From: Acheta domesticus
Taxonomy: Eukaryota > Arthropoda > Insecta > Orthoptera > Gryllidae
Assembly (NCBI GenBank): GCA_031308135.1
Contig: JAHLJT010008446.1
Location: 164,213,479-164,277,478, forward strand
DNA length: 64,000 nt
Reading direction: 5' to 3'
Under the pieces are notes generated by a model. That model searched no databases. It was not told the DNA's origin and was given only the letters and a program-made list of their open reading frames with translations. This document shows positions 11,899 through 22,906 of the stretch, piece by piece. The translations under genes were made by a program, and so were the position numbers. How positions within the stretch are numbered: position 1 is the stretch's first letter; each line of letters starts with the position of its first letter.

Positions 11899-12084
11899 CT
11901 CACACTTAACACCTCACAATGTACAATTTTTATGGTTAGTCCGAAGTTAAACCTTCCCTTGGTACGGACTAACGACGGATTTTCTTCCGACTACTTCCGA
12001 AACACGTCCATGAATACAGACTTTCTTAGTTCGCCTCCAGGCCGACGTTAGTCCGGACTAAAAAGAACTATGAATACGGCCGAG

Positions 12085-12354
12085 TGTCTCTTATGGTCAG
12101 AGGCTCTTATGGCCGAGTGTCTCTTATCTAGGCGTATAGGCGCCCATGGCAAGCATGGAATTTGCGCCCCTGTCAGAATACTTCAAATGAGGGTGGTTGT
12201 TATTTGTTTCAACAGGTATACACTAGTGTGAATAATATTGTGATTATTTTCGAAAGTTTCATAAGCAATTTATCTCGAAAAAATTGGACAATTCTTTTTT
12301 GTAATTTTCATAATTGAGATAATAAAGAGAGAATAATAATTCATGTTATTAATG
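12085..12354. other. short non-coding spacer
   Basis: Contains the phrase ggccgagtgtctcttat twice (near 12079 and 12111) just outside the Harbinger right end. It also has a gcgcccatggca segment that recurs near 16768. Nothing codes here. Confidence 0.4.
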
Positions 12355-13640
12355 CAGTAAAACTTGCTCAATGCAGAACCTCAAGGGGCCAGAATTTTAT
12401 AACAAATAATTTTCAGCATTAGACAATATTCCGCGTTATACAGATGAAGCAAAAATTCTTTAAGAGTACATCACAAAACTGTGTACAGTTGTAAGAAAAT
12501 TCTGTATTTACTCACTGAAGAATAAAGTTCACTCACAAATAATTCAGGAACATTTATATTGTTGATTTCTTGTGAATGGTGTACATAAATAGTATTACAA
12601 ACACTATTTGAAAACATTCTTACTACAATACGTGTTACGTAAAAACTCATCTTCTGTCCACATATCTAATAAAGTAGCTTGTTTGAATATTTTTGTGATC
12701 ATGTCATTGCAATACATTATTTTACATTGTACAGTTTCTGCAGCATATTGGGGTTGCCTGGTTCACAGCGAATTGCACTTCACTACTTATACTTTGAATA
12801 GCTTGTACATGCGTACGCATTTTAGGGCTCTGACCCGTCCACTTCACTTTCTTCTTTCTCTGAATTCCAAATTGTCAATAAATCTGCAGGTGATTGAGAG
12901 ACATAATGCGTTGGCAGATTTTCATCACTTGCAACGAAATGTTCTGCAGTGACGCCTGTTAGTCCCACACGTTGCTGCTATTGTCAAAATACTTTCATGC
13001 GCTTCCTTCATTATGTCAGATTCATCATTTCCCAAAACTCGATTTTTGAAAGCATTTCAAAGCAGCCACGTACTGGATTTGCTTTATTGACCGTCCTATC
13101 CATTTTGAAGCATCCAAGACTGATTCAGATCTCGCCAAAGCATACGTGCTTTCTGCGTCTTTCATATTTGCTGTTAAAGATTGCATTAACATCCGTCAGT
13201 AGTGCGACATAAACATGTAAATAACGACCGCGTCCATGGATTGCAAATAATTGCAATTGAATAGCAATTCGACGAGTGAATAATCACTCGTCGAATTGCG
13301 TGGAAACCAAGCGAGTTTTACATTCGAAAGAGACATCGAGCAGAAATGTCAGTCTCTCAGTTTCCCACCAGCACACGTTTCAACTTCAACAAGGAATGAT
13401 TTTGATGGTAATACTCGAAAGAAAAGTCTCGTTTCATCTGCATTAAAATATTTTGTATTCAAATCATTTTAAGCAATTTTGGTTTCCAATCAACACTTTC
13501 ATTTCCTCACAAGATTTCCCACAAATTTCGTTCCACACAATTCAATGTCTTTAATTAAAGCTATATCCAACCAACCTGAAGATGCCTTAAACTGTTCATT
13601 TCCCAGAGTTTTCGCCACAGCTAGAGCTTGACTTTGAAGC
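12355..13640 (-). pseudogene. pogo/Tigger (jerky-like) transposase relic
   Basis: Read on minus, several frames show parts of a CENP-B/Tigger transposase in the right order. At 13560-13640 is the helix SQALAVAKTLGNEQFKASSGWL. At about 13310-13450 is DETRLFFRVLPSK then ETCAGGKL, around the first catalytic Asp. At 12890-13060 is a C-terminal tail-like region. The edge cagtaaaacttgctcaatgc near 12356 and gcgttatacagatg nearby resemble Tigger termini. Many stops and frameshifts make it dead. These elements insert at TA, and host genes such as CENP-B and jerky derive from them. Confidence 0.6.
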
Positions 13641-14254
13641 ATTGGTCCAGAAATATGCAGATTTTTTTATTTTGCATTCGTAAACTACTCTCACACTATT
13701 TCGTTTACTTCATTGCCGGTTTTCTTCTCTGTTCTCTTCATCTCACTATTTTCTTGCATCAACTGTTTCATTATTCTCTCCAGTGGCGTAGCCTGAGTTT
13801 TGGCTTAGGGTATGTAACTCGAGAAATTAGAAAATAATTTAAAACTCCTAAATATTCCTCATTCACCAATACCATTTCTGTCACTTTGGTCAATTAGAGC
13901 ACACAAATAATTTGTATATTTAAAATAAAAACTGATCCAGTAAAAGTAGTAATGGTTCACGTACTTATGTAGTTTACTGGTTGAAAGTTAGAAAAAGTTG
14001 ACTGAAGTTCACGACCTAGTAAAATATACATAAATATGTGTGCTCATACTTAAATAATAAACCCAATGATTTTAAAATTGTCCAATTCATGTCATTTCCA
14101 ACCCATTAGAATTGGCATAATTTATAAAATGGAAAGCTATAATAAATATACAAATAGCTATAACAGTCCCAGCTCGTGGTTTTATAAATGGGGAAGGCTG
14201 CAAATGCATTGCATTGCATTGCCTGCATTGTATTTCTATTAATAATAAGTTTGA
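13641..14254. other. non-coding stretch, nothing recognised
   Basis: AT-rich, possibly the outer part of the Tigger relic. No further domain and no terminus was found. Confidence 0.3.
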
Positions 14255-14395
14255 TACAGACGATTGAGAACGACGCGAAATACCGTGAGATATTCCATTC
14301 TGGAGCCCGTTTCACAAAGGTTACAAGTTACTAGTACTAGTAGTCACAAGTACTCGTAAGTTCTGTTTCACAACGATTTTGCCGGGCCCCAGAAG
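14255..14395. mobile_element. two abutting MITE ends
   Basis: Segment 14255-14307, read on minus, gives aatggaatatctcacggtat then ttcgcgtcgttctc, a clear relative of the left arm of the foldback MITE at 7080-7115. It abuts a second element end, gcccgtttcacaaaggttac (14308-), whose partner gttctgtttcacaacgat lies near 14360. The second looks like another TIR family with a short palindromic ctagtactagtag centre. Confidence 0.5.
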
Positions 14396-15660
14396 ACAAG
14401 ACCTCATGCGCCAAGAAAGAAAAACCCAAGTATAGCGCTCCTACCGCATACTGGGAAAACTAGCTGAAGCGCAATGCTACTCGCAGAGCTGCACAGTAAT
14501 GCTATCTGGTGAGCCCGCCGTTCTTCAGACCCTAGGCTCCACCGAAGGCTGTCTCGCCGCAGCCTTCGTCCGCTGGTAAGCGTCTGCAGTGAATGCATGA
14601 CGTCACGCCTCCTCGTTTTATACAGGCCTTATGGGAGAATAAAGTGGGAGCCTAACGCTTCTCTCTTCCCTCTCAACAGCTTTAAATGCGTTACGGACGG
14701 CCGTTAATGAACCGACAAAGAAACATTTTGATATAATTTTAACATAATACAACTCAGAATTCCATTATTAATAAATAAATACATTTGTAAACATATTTTT
14801 AAATTTCTTTTAGACTGCGATTTCTCTAGGAGAGGCTCCGCCTTACAGCCTTTAATGACGAGCCGCGCCTGAGCTATAATAAATATATCTATAATAAAAA
14901 TACAATAGGAAAGAGAAAATCAATCAATTTACAGACACGTAATGAAAAATAGTTGACAGTTGTCCTTTGCTGCTTACATCAAAGGTTTTCATCCAGTATC
15001 GAGGAGACAAAAGAGGCTTTAGACATTTCATTTTTAATTTCATGGGACATTATCATGCTCACACTTTAAATCCAATCAATCTGAATTTCTGGCGAGATTG
15101 CACGAAACAATTTTACATATCATCCTTGTCAGTTTTATCATATTTCGTTATTTCAGTTATATATTCCATGAACTTTTCTCTATTTGATGATCCCCTATTT
15201 TCATTATGGCTAGAAAATACAAGCCCTTGTCACCTAAAAAAGCACACAACTCTAATGAAGTGACAGAATTTCCCTATTTTCCTCTATATCACTGTTGTAT
15301 TGCCCAACCTCGCTTGTGTTGGCTATTTAAATAAAATTCTATCCTCTCATATTTTTCAGATATTTTTAACTTTTTCTCACGTGCTATAATTTGTCCATGG
15401 CACAACAATACGATTCCATAATTATGTAGACACTTTGGATCCCGTTGTGCTCGCCATTCCACGGCACATATGTGGATTGCACAGTCACATATCCTTGTGC
15501 ATTCAACCAGCACAATCCCTAATCTAAATTGGCTACAAATATATAGTTGCTAAATGCATTAAAATGAGGTAATAAAACTTAAACAAAAGGTCTTACTTTT
15601 TTACAATACACAGAAGATATCTGTGTCCGGTTCCACGTTGGACAGATTCCGTATTATACA
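14396..15660. other. GC-richer block then AT-rich stretch, no gene found
   Basis: 14396-14600 and 14830-14880 are GC-rich and include a full CRE-type palindrome, tgacgtca, near 14600. I see no splice-bounded ORF with a known domain. The rest is AT-rich. Confidence 0.3.
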
Positions 15661-15673
15661 ATGAAATACTGTA

Positions 15674-16409
15674 GAACAGGGCCGCTCAAGCAGAGCAAAT
15701 CGGCAGCTCGGAGCCGTGTTGTCAGCCAAGAGCGGGACACGGGAGCCCGAGCGTTGCGGGCCTTGCGATAAGCTCTGATACAGTGCCCCGGTAACTCCAG
15801 TCGCGGAAGCATGGAAGTTGACGCGAGCACTTCACAGACCAGAGCATCTACGCCGACAATTTTCAATGCAGTATGGGAAGAAAAGTATCTTTTCGCCGAC
15901 TACGGTAGCTATGCCAAATGTTTAGTTTACATAAGGGTTCAATTACGTGAAGAAGTTTCATTTGCAACGACATTATACATTTAATCATGCTGATGAAAAT
16001 GACAAGTACGCTGAAGAAGAACAAAAGGAAGTTTTCAGTGTTCTGAAACACAATGCCTCACTGGAAGTAAGTTTTGGATGAATTTTGATGTTCTTATGTT
16101 GTTTTGACAGGAAAATAACATAATACAAAAGAATTTAATTTTATTGTATATCGATACTACAACGTGAGCATTTAGGAAAAGAACTTCCCACAAAACCATT
16201 TTCCAAAACTGCATCGGAATGCTGCTCGATTGTTAAGTACGTTCGGATCAACATACAAATGTGAGCAATTTTTTGCTTCTTTGAAAATTTGTAAATCTCG
16301 AATGAGAAGTACAATTACAGACCACAATCTGAAATGCATGTTACGGCTCAATAGCGCCATGTCATCTCTTCCAAATATAGAAAGTATATTGCGAGAAAAA
16401 AACACTTAA
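15674..16409 (+). mobile_element. hAT (ZBED/GTF2IRD2 type) deletion derivative
   Basis: A cagggccgctcaagc end near 15674 fits a hAT terminus. The BED-finger start (VWEEKYLFADYG, AKCLVY, frameshift, FHLQRHYTFNH) lies at 15868-16060 and the hAT C-terminal dimerisation domain at 16221-16409. The roughly 500 residues between them, including most catalytic motifs, are gone, so this is an internally deleted copy. The right terminus and 8-base duplication were not found. Confidence 0.6.
16221..16409 (+). pseudogene. hAT transposase C-terminal (hATC) domain
   Basis: An open frame of 62 codons reads AARLLSTFGSTYKCEQFF, ASLKICKSRMRSTITDHNL and KCMLRLNSAMSSLPNIES. The FGSTYxCEQxFSxxKxxKSRxRSxLTDxHLxxxLR pattern is the hallmark of hATC in ZBED/GTF2IRD2-like transposases, where it mediates dimerisation and contains the last catalytic Glu region. 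The frame ends in a normal stop, so the native C-terminus appears preserved. Upstream, the DDE core is missing. Confidence 0.85.
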
Positions 16410-16920
16410 AAGGTGTAATTAGAGTATTTGATTTTGCAATCAACTTCATTTTTAATTTTAATTTCCTTTACTTTTAGTATTTTTATTACTAGTTTATTTA
16501 ATAACATTTTTTGTGCAACCTTTATAATACTTTTCATATTCAGCAGCATTATAAACTGTAATGTCACCGCCATTAAATTCTTTATGTTATTGAGCACTGT
16601 TTTTGCAACTAAACATTTGGCATTGCAGTCCAGTGTTCTATGGCCCTTAAATGTTTAGAGAAATATTATTTTGCCTTTTGTGTAAATTTTAATTTCATAA
16701 TTGAAAAAGAATTCGTTCAACTTATTTTCGTAATTGTCGAAAGCTAAATAGCGCCCCTTGTGATTGGCGCCCATGGCACGTGGCATGTCTGCCATACCCT
16801 CGATACGCCTCTGCTTATGGCCGACGCTCCTTACTACGAGGCCTGCAAACAATGTATTTGGTTACTTTTCGTGCTCAAAAGCTACGGAAGGCCACCTAAA
16901 TAATAGGACACTGCGACACT
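16410..16920. other. AT-rich stretch, no gene
   Basis: Probably the 3' flank of the hAT copy. A gcgcccatggca string near 16768 is shared with the 12140 region and may mark a short unclassified repeat. Confidence 0.3.
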
Positions 16921-18080
16921 GAACACGTTTTTACTTTCTCGCCTTACGAATTCTTCGTAAGAAGAGAAAGTTATGTAATCGTGCGCCGAAAAAACGTGAA
17001 TTTTCGCCAGAAACACTCTTATAGCTGGGGTCTGGTAGCAAAAAAGTGGATATGTATTGCTAAATTAAAAAAAAAAATCCTCTATCTCATGGTGTAGTCA
17101 AAATCCATGTTTTGTTGCTTCTTGATACAGCAAAATCGATTGACGGCAAAACGTCCGTCTGTCCGTCTGTGGTCAACTCTAGCGCCTAAACCATTCAGCC
17201 GATATTCTTCAAAATTGATATTCGTCAATCGATTTGGCTAATCTCGGGGCTCCTGGAATTTGAAACCGATATTTTAATTTTTGGGGGTACTTTACATGAA
17301 GCCCGTCGGAGATTTTCAATGTTAAAAGAAAATGGCTCCCAATTTTTTTATTAAATTTTGTTGTTTAATAGTGCAAAGGACGTTTAAGGGAATGATGTAA
17401 GTATCATTTCCGTTGATATCCCCAATTTTTCGAAAATTCCAAAAAACTATTTAAAAACTGCAAAATAGAAGATAGAGATTTTTGCCCCAGACAAAGTCGG
17501 TTGTACAAAATTAGCACTTTAATTAAGGTTATGTACCATTTTTTTGAAAAACGAATAGTTTTTGCGTAAATTGCGCTTCAAATTTACAAAAAAAAGTTTC
17601 TCAAAAACCGCTCCAAATTGTTCATTTAAATTTTCTTTACTTATATAGTGAGGGACGATAAAAAATATGGTCTTAGTTCTACTTCTGGGAAATACTTGTT
17701 TTTTTTTTGAAAATTGCAAAAAAATTGTAAACTACAAAATTGTAGATAGCGATTTTTACATCAGACAAAGTCTCTTGTACAAAATTAGCTCTTTAAAAAA
17801 AGGTTATATAGAAATTTCTGAAAAAACGAGTAGTTTTTGCGTAATCTTCGCTTCAAATTTACAAAACAAAATTCTGAAAAACCGCTCCAAATTTTTTCTT
17901 TAAGTTTTCTCCACGTGTGTAATAAGGGACGGTAAATAAATAAACTATGCTATAGAATGGCACAGACTTTCTCGCAGTAGTTATTTTCCTAATGTCGTTG
18001 GTCGGATAGAGGATTTGGAGCCCTTCACCGCTCCCTTCTTTGTCGCCCGAAAGACATGTTGACAATTACCGGCTTCCTAA
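16921..18080 (+). repeat. dispersed AT-rich repeat family, plus copy
   Basis: It opens with a hairpin, ctttctcgccttacgaattc against ttcgtaagaagagaaag (16936-16972), followed by tatgtaatcgtgcgccg and agctggggtctggta. These recur at 18581-18700. The middle (17100-17500) matches 7570-8405 in inverted orientation. It also holds an internal tandem duplication: 17493-17670 and 17763-17938 share gacaaagtc, ttgtacaaaattagc, tagtttttgcgtaa, aaaaaccgctccaaatt and the terminal ggga-cg-taaa. The end, tagaatggcacagactttct with cgcag (17953-), recurs at 18735 and, diverged, at 21773. No ORF of note. Confidence 0.7.
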
Positions 18081-18110
18081 TGATAGGGCTGATACAATTA
18101 CGTTTTGACT

Positions 18111-18111
18111 G

Positions 18112-18156
<45 letters not shown>

Positions 18157-18170
18157 CACACACACACTTC
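18111..18170 (+). repeat. TA and CA dinucleotide run
   Basis: A (ta)n microsatellite grading into a short (ca)n just before the first tRNA-promoter-like segment. Confidence 0.9.
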
Positions 18171-18179
18171 ACTCCGCTC

Positions 18180-18262
18180 CGCTCGTTAAGGCTCTCTGGC
18201 TCTGCGCGCTTCAATTCGAAGGAAGTCTGGTTCGAGTCTCAGACAGGGATTTTAATTCGATG
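18180..18262 (+). repeat. tRNA-derived SINE-like segment 1
   Basis: The string ggttcgagtctc near 18230 is a near-perfect RNA polymerase III B box, with an A-box-like tggctctgcgcg about 30 bases before it. There is no tRNA cloverleaf by eye. A tRNA-derived SINE head is more likely than a functional tRNA. Confidence 0.35.
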
Positions 18263-18570
18263 AATGTGTAGGTGCAGAAAAGAAACTATTAAATAGTGTT
18301 GAAAATTTATTGAAAATCTTTTCTTGTACTTCTACTCACTAATAGAAGCTATGCAGATAAATATACAGGACATGTCTCTGTTTTCACCACTTGCATCTTT
18401 TAAACAATTTTTCAAATCTGTTATTCGATTTCTGAAACGTAAGTCATGTTAAATCAATCGTATATCTGTATGAACCAATTTAAGTAAAATTATGAGTTTT
18501 TCAACATTAAATTGAAATACAATTTAACTAGAACACATGCGATCAACTTACATACCCCTAACGGTTCCAA

Positions 18571-18890
18571 AATTATTGTTACTTTTTCGCCTTACGAATA
18601 CTTCGTAAGAAGAGAAAGTTATGTAATCGTGCGCCGGAAAACGAAATTTTTGCCAGAAAAACTCTTATGGCTGGGGTCTGGTAACGAAAAAGTGGATAAA
18701 ACCTGTTGCTAAATTTAGAAAATTTAGCTTTGTAATAGAATGGCACAGACTTTCTCGCAGAACTTAGTTTTCTGATCTCTAAACTGAACTAGGTTTTCTG
18801 TTATGATCTTCCCAGATACCTTCTTTGAGCGCCCAAAGGTCATTTTTTTACATTCTCTGGATTTTTCGGCCTCGTAATGCGAGAATAGAA
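18571..18890 (+). repeat. short copy of the AT-rich repeat family
   Basis: 18579-18700 repeats 16929-17055 at about 85-90 percent by eye (hairpin, cgtgcgccg, ggctggggtctggta, aaaagtggat). It then jumps directly to the family end, tagaatggcacagacttt (18735-). The internal kilobase present in the 16.9-18.1 kb copy is absent, as expected of a deletion derivative. Confidence 0.7.
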
Positions 18891-18944
18891 ACCACCATAC
18901 CCTTAATTCTATTATATAAGTGTTAATGTCATGCATAACTATTG

Positions 18945-19026
18945 TGGTCGCATCCGTTATTCGGCGAGCATTGGCACAGCTCTTTCGAGGGAAGCTTCGC
19001 CGGTTCGAGCCCTGGTCGGGGAGTAT
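18945..19026 (+). repeat. tRNA-derived SINE-like segment 2
   Basis: ttggcacagctctttcg (A-box-like) and ggttcgagccctggtc (B box) are spaced about 33 bases apart, as in tRNA genes. The flanks do not pair as an acceptor stem by eye, so this is probably a SINE head. Confidence 0.4.
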
Positions 19027-19152
19027 TATTTGTCAAAATTCTCTGTTGTCACAGGAAATAATTGAGAATTCTAGAAACTGTATTGAGAACCATGTTACGG
19101 CATTTGAATTACAAATATTGCAATAATTGCGATAAATGAAATGGAAGTGTCT

Positions 19153-19153
19153 G

Positions 19154-19208
<55 letters not shown>
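19153..19208 (+). repeat. TA dinucleotide microsatellite
   Basis: About 25 uninterrupted ta units. The minus ORF over it, with alternating Tyr and Ile, is an artefact of the repeat. Confidence 0.95.
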
Positions 19209-19212
<4 letters not shown>

Positions 19213-19365
19213 TTATATACATACATATTCGAATTTTTAACTTTTTACATTTTTTCACGTATCTTCTTTTATTTGTAAAGCGTGTGTACCATCGTATCAT
19301 TTGTTTCTTGATCATGCATTTACCATTTTCGACCCTGTTCGATTCTTTGTATGTCTTTGTTCGAC

Positions 19366-19445
19366 CCATACGGTGTTAGTGTGGCGTAGTAGTATAAGTG
19401 CCGGTTCATTAACTTTGAGAATCGGATTTCGAGTCTCGGAACGGA
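19366..19445 (+). repeat. tRNA-derived SINE-like segment 3
   Basis: tggcgtagtagtataagtg (A-box-like) and ggatttcgagtctcgga (B-box-like) recur in tRNA spacing. This is the third such pair in 1.3 kb, and it is not the same sequence as the other two. Confidence 0.35.
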
Positions 19446-19641
19446 AAAAGTGTGCTGCTAGAAAACACTTTTGCTGGTTTATGAAGTTGTGGAATAGCAT
19501 TTAGGACCACATAGAAGCAGTGCAAGAAAGTGTGTGCGTTGGAAGCAGTTTCATAACGTGGTGTCAGCGCAGAGAATACTCATAATGCTATACTATTTTC
19601 TTATGGCCGACACCTATTAGAGAACACGAAGGGAATATGAG

Positions 19642-20268
19642 GTGGACAACGAAGCTCCAATCGCGGTAACTACCATTGCAGAATGGTTCCAGGCATTTAG
19701 AAGTGTGTGTCTGGACAGTTTGTACAAACGTTATAAAGAAGAAAGCAAGATAGGAGGCGAAGGCCATATTGTAGAAATAGCCGAGTGCAAGATCGGCCGC
19801 AGGAAATTCCATTGCTGCCGTATGGAGGAAGGAATGTGGATACTAGACATGGTTGATCGGGAAACTCGGAAAATTCTGCTAGAAGTGTCCTGATAATGGA
19901 AGAGATGCAGCGACTTTGTTGCAGCTTATTGTTCAGCAAAACCGGTTCAGTGAAACCGGGTACAGCGATTTACACGGACTTTTGGAGAGGCTACAATCAG
20001 ATTTATCAATCAGCAGAACAATTTTATACACGAGGCTGTGAATCATTCCTCTTATTTTGTGGACCCTGTAACAAAAGTACACACAAATAATATGGAATCA
20101 AGCTGGCGGCCTTTGCGAAGAAGACTTCCTCGCTTAGGAGTGCGTCACTAGGATACAGCAATGCATCTTGCCGCATATCTTTGAAGACAAGACGGTAAGA
20201 GATTAAATAGAGATCATTTTTGGGCTATGATAGAAGATATATATAAGTTGTACCCTGAACAAGAATAA
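19642..20268 (+). pseudogene. Merlin (ISXO2-like DDE) transposase relic
   Basis: The first frame (19642-19893) reads GGEGHIVEIAECKIGRRKFH, MEEGMWILDMVDRETRK. In Merlin transposases this is IVEIDESKFGxRK, so the first catalytic Asp is replaced by Ala. After a frameshift, AAYCSAKP, IRFINQQNNFIHEAVNHSS, YFVDPVTKVHTNNMESSW and RDHFWAMIEDIYKLYPEQE follow the family order (VNHSxxFVDPxTGxHTxxIESxW with the last Glu). Several stops interrupt it. Merlin inserts DNA by cut-and-paste and is related to bacterial IS1016. Terminal repeats were not found. Confidence 0.8.
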
Positions 20269-21772
20269 ATAAATTCAATTGAACATTTAATATCATTGTG
20301 TCGAACATATTAACACCTAATTCATTCCTGTTTCATATTTCGTACGCTTAGGTTGGCAGTATTGCAACCCCGCCTCCGCCTCTTACGCACCTTACCGCGG
20401 GTTGCGCGAGGCGTGTCGCTGAATACGTTCAAGTTAATACCCTACTAATATTCGAAAAAAAGGAGTGAGTTCGTCTTTGATGTCTTTTTTTGTTAAATAA
20501 CAACTCGAGATCATTTTCTTTCAATGAAAAAGTTACAAGGTTATATTCTGCGAATGGCTTTACAAGAAATATTTTTACAGACTGGATTAATTTACCTTTT
20601 TCTGAAGAATTAATCTATGTTTTTTTGAGACAAAAAATGAAACCTGCCTATCTGGTTCGATACCCTTTCTAATTCTGAGCTCGAATTTAACCTTCCTATC
20701 ATATCTATGCAAATTTTAGGCTACTTTGCACTTTCGCTTACTAAACGAATTAAACATTTAGTGTACTAACATCTGTCTTTCAACTGGGATCTGAAATCTT
20801 GCTTTTCGCGACGTAGAAAGAAGTTCGTAAGATTTACAGTCTATCTCCTGCCATTAAATACCGTTCGGCGCGGCGGACGATTCTTGAAGGTCACGCGAAG
20901 CGTGGTCGGCGTTGCAGCGATCCTCTTGCGTGCTGGCTCCTTCCCTCGTTCCGACGACGGCATGTTCAAACTTGTCTCCTTCGCGGCTACAGTTGTTCGT
21001 TCCGAAGAAGGAGGTCGCTTTGCATTTGGCTCTCAATTTATTGGTATGAGATCAAAAACCTCAAGTAATAAAATATAAAAAATAAAAAAAGCTGTGAACA
21101 GAAATGCATTTTCCTATTAGGGCAATGCTCTAATTCCCCACGTGCCCCACATAACACGAATTTCATTTACTCGATTCGCTTTATTCATGCTTCAGCACGT
21201 TTGCGAAACATTATTATTTCATTAAATATCTGCTTGAATATAATTGAAATCTTGAATAAAGAGCTTTATTAAGCTTCTTTCCGTCAGTATTTCGGCTGCT
21301 CGTTGTTCTTCCAATTAACACTCACACTATTTAACGTCTTGATGTGTACTCACTAAACTCTCCAGCGAAAATGCCAGATTTCTGAGTTCTTGCTGCTCGT
21401 TTCAGCTTTCTGTCAAGGTAATTTCCTATTGGTCAATGGAACGTGGCGTCACAGGCGCGTTCATAAAAGCTTCTCTTACAGTGGCGTGATCTGTCGTCGT
21501 CTATGAGAACAATATCTATGGTACTTTCCTATTCTTTGGAATGTTTTCAATCTGATGATGATGTAATCCGTCTTCGGCGGTTACAGTTTGATTACAACTA
21601 GTGGTGGGGATGACGTCAGCGAACAAATGCTCATCGCACTCCGCTCATAACCAAGTCTCCGCTAGTACCTCCAAATATTGATGATAATAGTAAAATAAAT
21701 TAGTAATATGTTCTATCACATACGAAGTATAAAATATGATTGGTAGTACATTACTAACAACTAGTGGTGCTA
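20269..21772. other. no gene recognised
   Basis: GC-richer near 20350-20420 and 20860-21050 but without a convincing splice-bounded ORF. A tgacgtca-like site lies near 21609. This may be decayed LTR-element DNA; I cannot support that. Confidence 0.3.
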
Positions 21773-22750
21773 CAGAATGGCACAAACTTTCCAGATTTGG
21801 TTTTCTATTTCCTTTGGTGTGGTTAGTTATTCGGACTTGCCACATACACTTGCCAGCTGCCCAAAGTACACTATTTTGACATTTTCTTAATTTTTCGGTT
21901 TCCTATTAGTTGAACGGAAATATTGTTTTAAGAATATTAAAGAACAGTCCAAAATGGCAATTTTTTTTGAAAAATGTGGAGCCGTTTTGAAGAAAATAGC
22001 GTTTCTGCGCTACTGTAAGTACGAAACTTGAAGCTTTTTTCCGCAGAAAATTTTTCATTTTTCGAAAAATTTCATTAGAAGTCATTTGAAGCACTTAAAC
22101 TCATAAATACAATAGTGTTTACAAATTATTGGAAATGTGCATATTAACGGAGGGAGAGATCTACGTTTGTGTAATTTTTGATAAAAACAAAAAAGGAACC
22201 CCTCATAATGATCTTACGTCATATTAAAAAGTGCCATTAGCACAATCCGTTCGAAAAGTTTGAAGAAAAATGTTGCCGCAATTTATGAGAAAATGGCGTT
22301 TGAACGTTTCTGAAACGGTTGAGTTCTCGAGAAACTTTACTTGACATTATTTAAAGCACATGTACTTTTAAATCTAATAATGTGAAGAAATCGCCGCTAA
22401 TGTAAAAATTAACGATGTGAGAGGCAAGTCAGAAAAAATAATTTTTTGCACTTTTTGAAAAAATAACAGTATGTCATTTATGACATCTCGTAGAGTATAA
22501 TTAGTACTCTCCGTACCACAAGTTTAAAGAAAAAATTTGGAATCGTTTTTGAGAAAATCTTGTTTTTGTATTTTTTTTAAGATACACATATTGCCTGCAG
22601 TATTGCGTGGAAACTAATTATATTTTCAAAAAAACGTTAAAAGATTTCAAAAATCGTGCCATGACGTACATAATATCTATTTTTTATGATACGGCTGAAT
22701 GATAATGCCGCTAATATGATACGGCTGAAGAGGTAATGTGCTACGGGTGT
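21773..22750 (+). repeat. diverged AT-rich repeat family copy
   Basis: Begins acagaatggcacaaactttc, as at 17953 and 18735, and continues with the same order of cgcccaaag-type, tttttcggtttcct and cgaaaaatttcatta blocks. The phrases ccgttttgaagaaaa and gagaaaat with long A/T runs recur about every 250-300 bases to 22700, suggesting internal tandem copies. Confidence 0.5.
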
Positions 22751-22906
22751 CGGGGCTATTTTGTTACGCTAAAAATTAACAGGCAGCCAACAAGAAAGTA
22801 ATATTTTTCAATTGTTTTGAAGGTTTAAGAATATAGGAACTAATATATGCACGGAAATTCGTAAAGCTAATGCTCGGAATTGTAAAATTTACGTGTCTGT
22901 AGAATA

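Larger units (their letters stand above)
10952..12084. mobile_element. PIF/Harbinger element with 17-base TIRs
   Basis: The ends ctcggccgtattcatag (10952-10968) and its exact reverse complement (12068-12084) bound 1133 bases. Inside are remnants of the two genes typical of Harbinger elements: a SANT/MADF-like DNA-binding protein on plus and a HARBI1-like nuclease on minus, converging and joined by a deletion at about 11430. A near copy of the left end lies 87 bases further out (10868-10881, one mismatch), and a diverged copy of the right end lies near 12010-12030. The termini are therefore nested or partly duplicated. A clean 3-base target duplication is not visible. Confidence 0.75.

Noticed and set aside
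18945..19026. Functional tRNA gene
   Set aside because: A and B boxes are present, but no acceptor or anticodon stem is seen by eye; treated as SINE-like.
19109..19369. 86-codon minus ORF with alternating Tyr and Ile
   Set aside because: Translation of the TA microsatellite.
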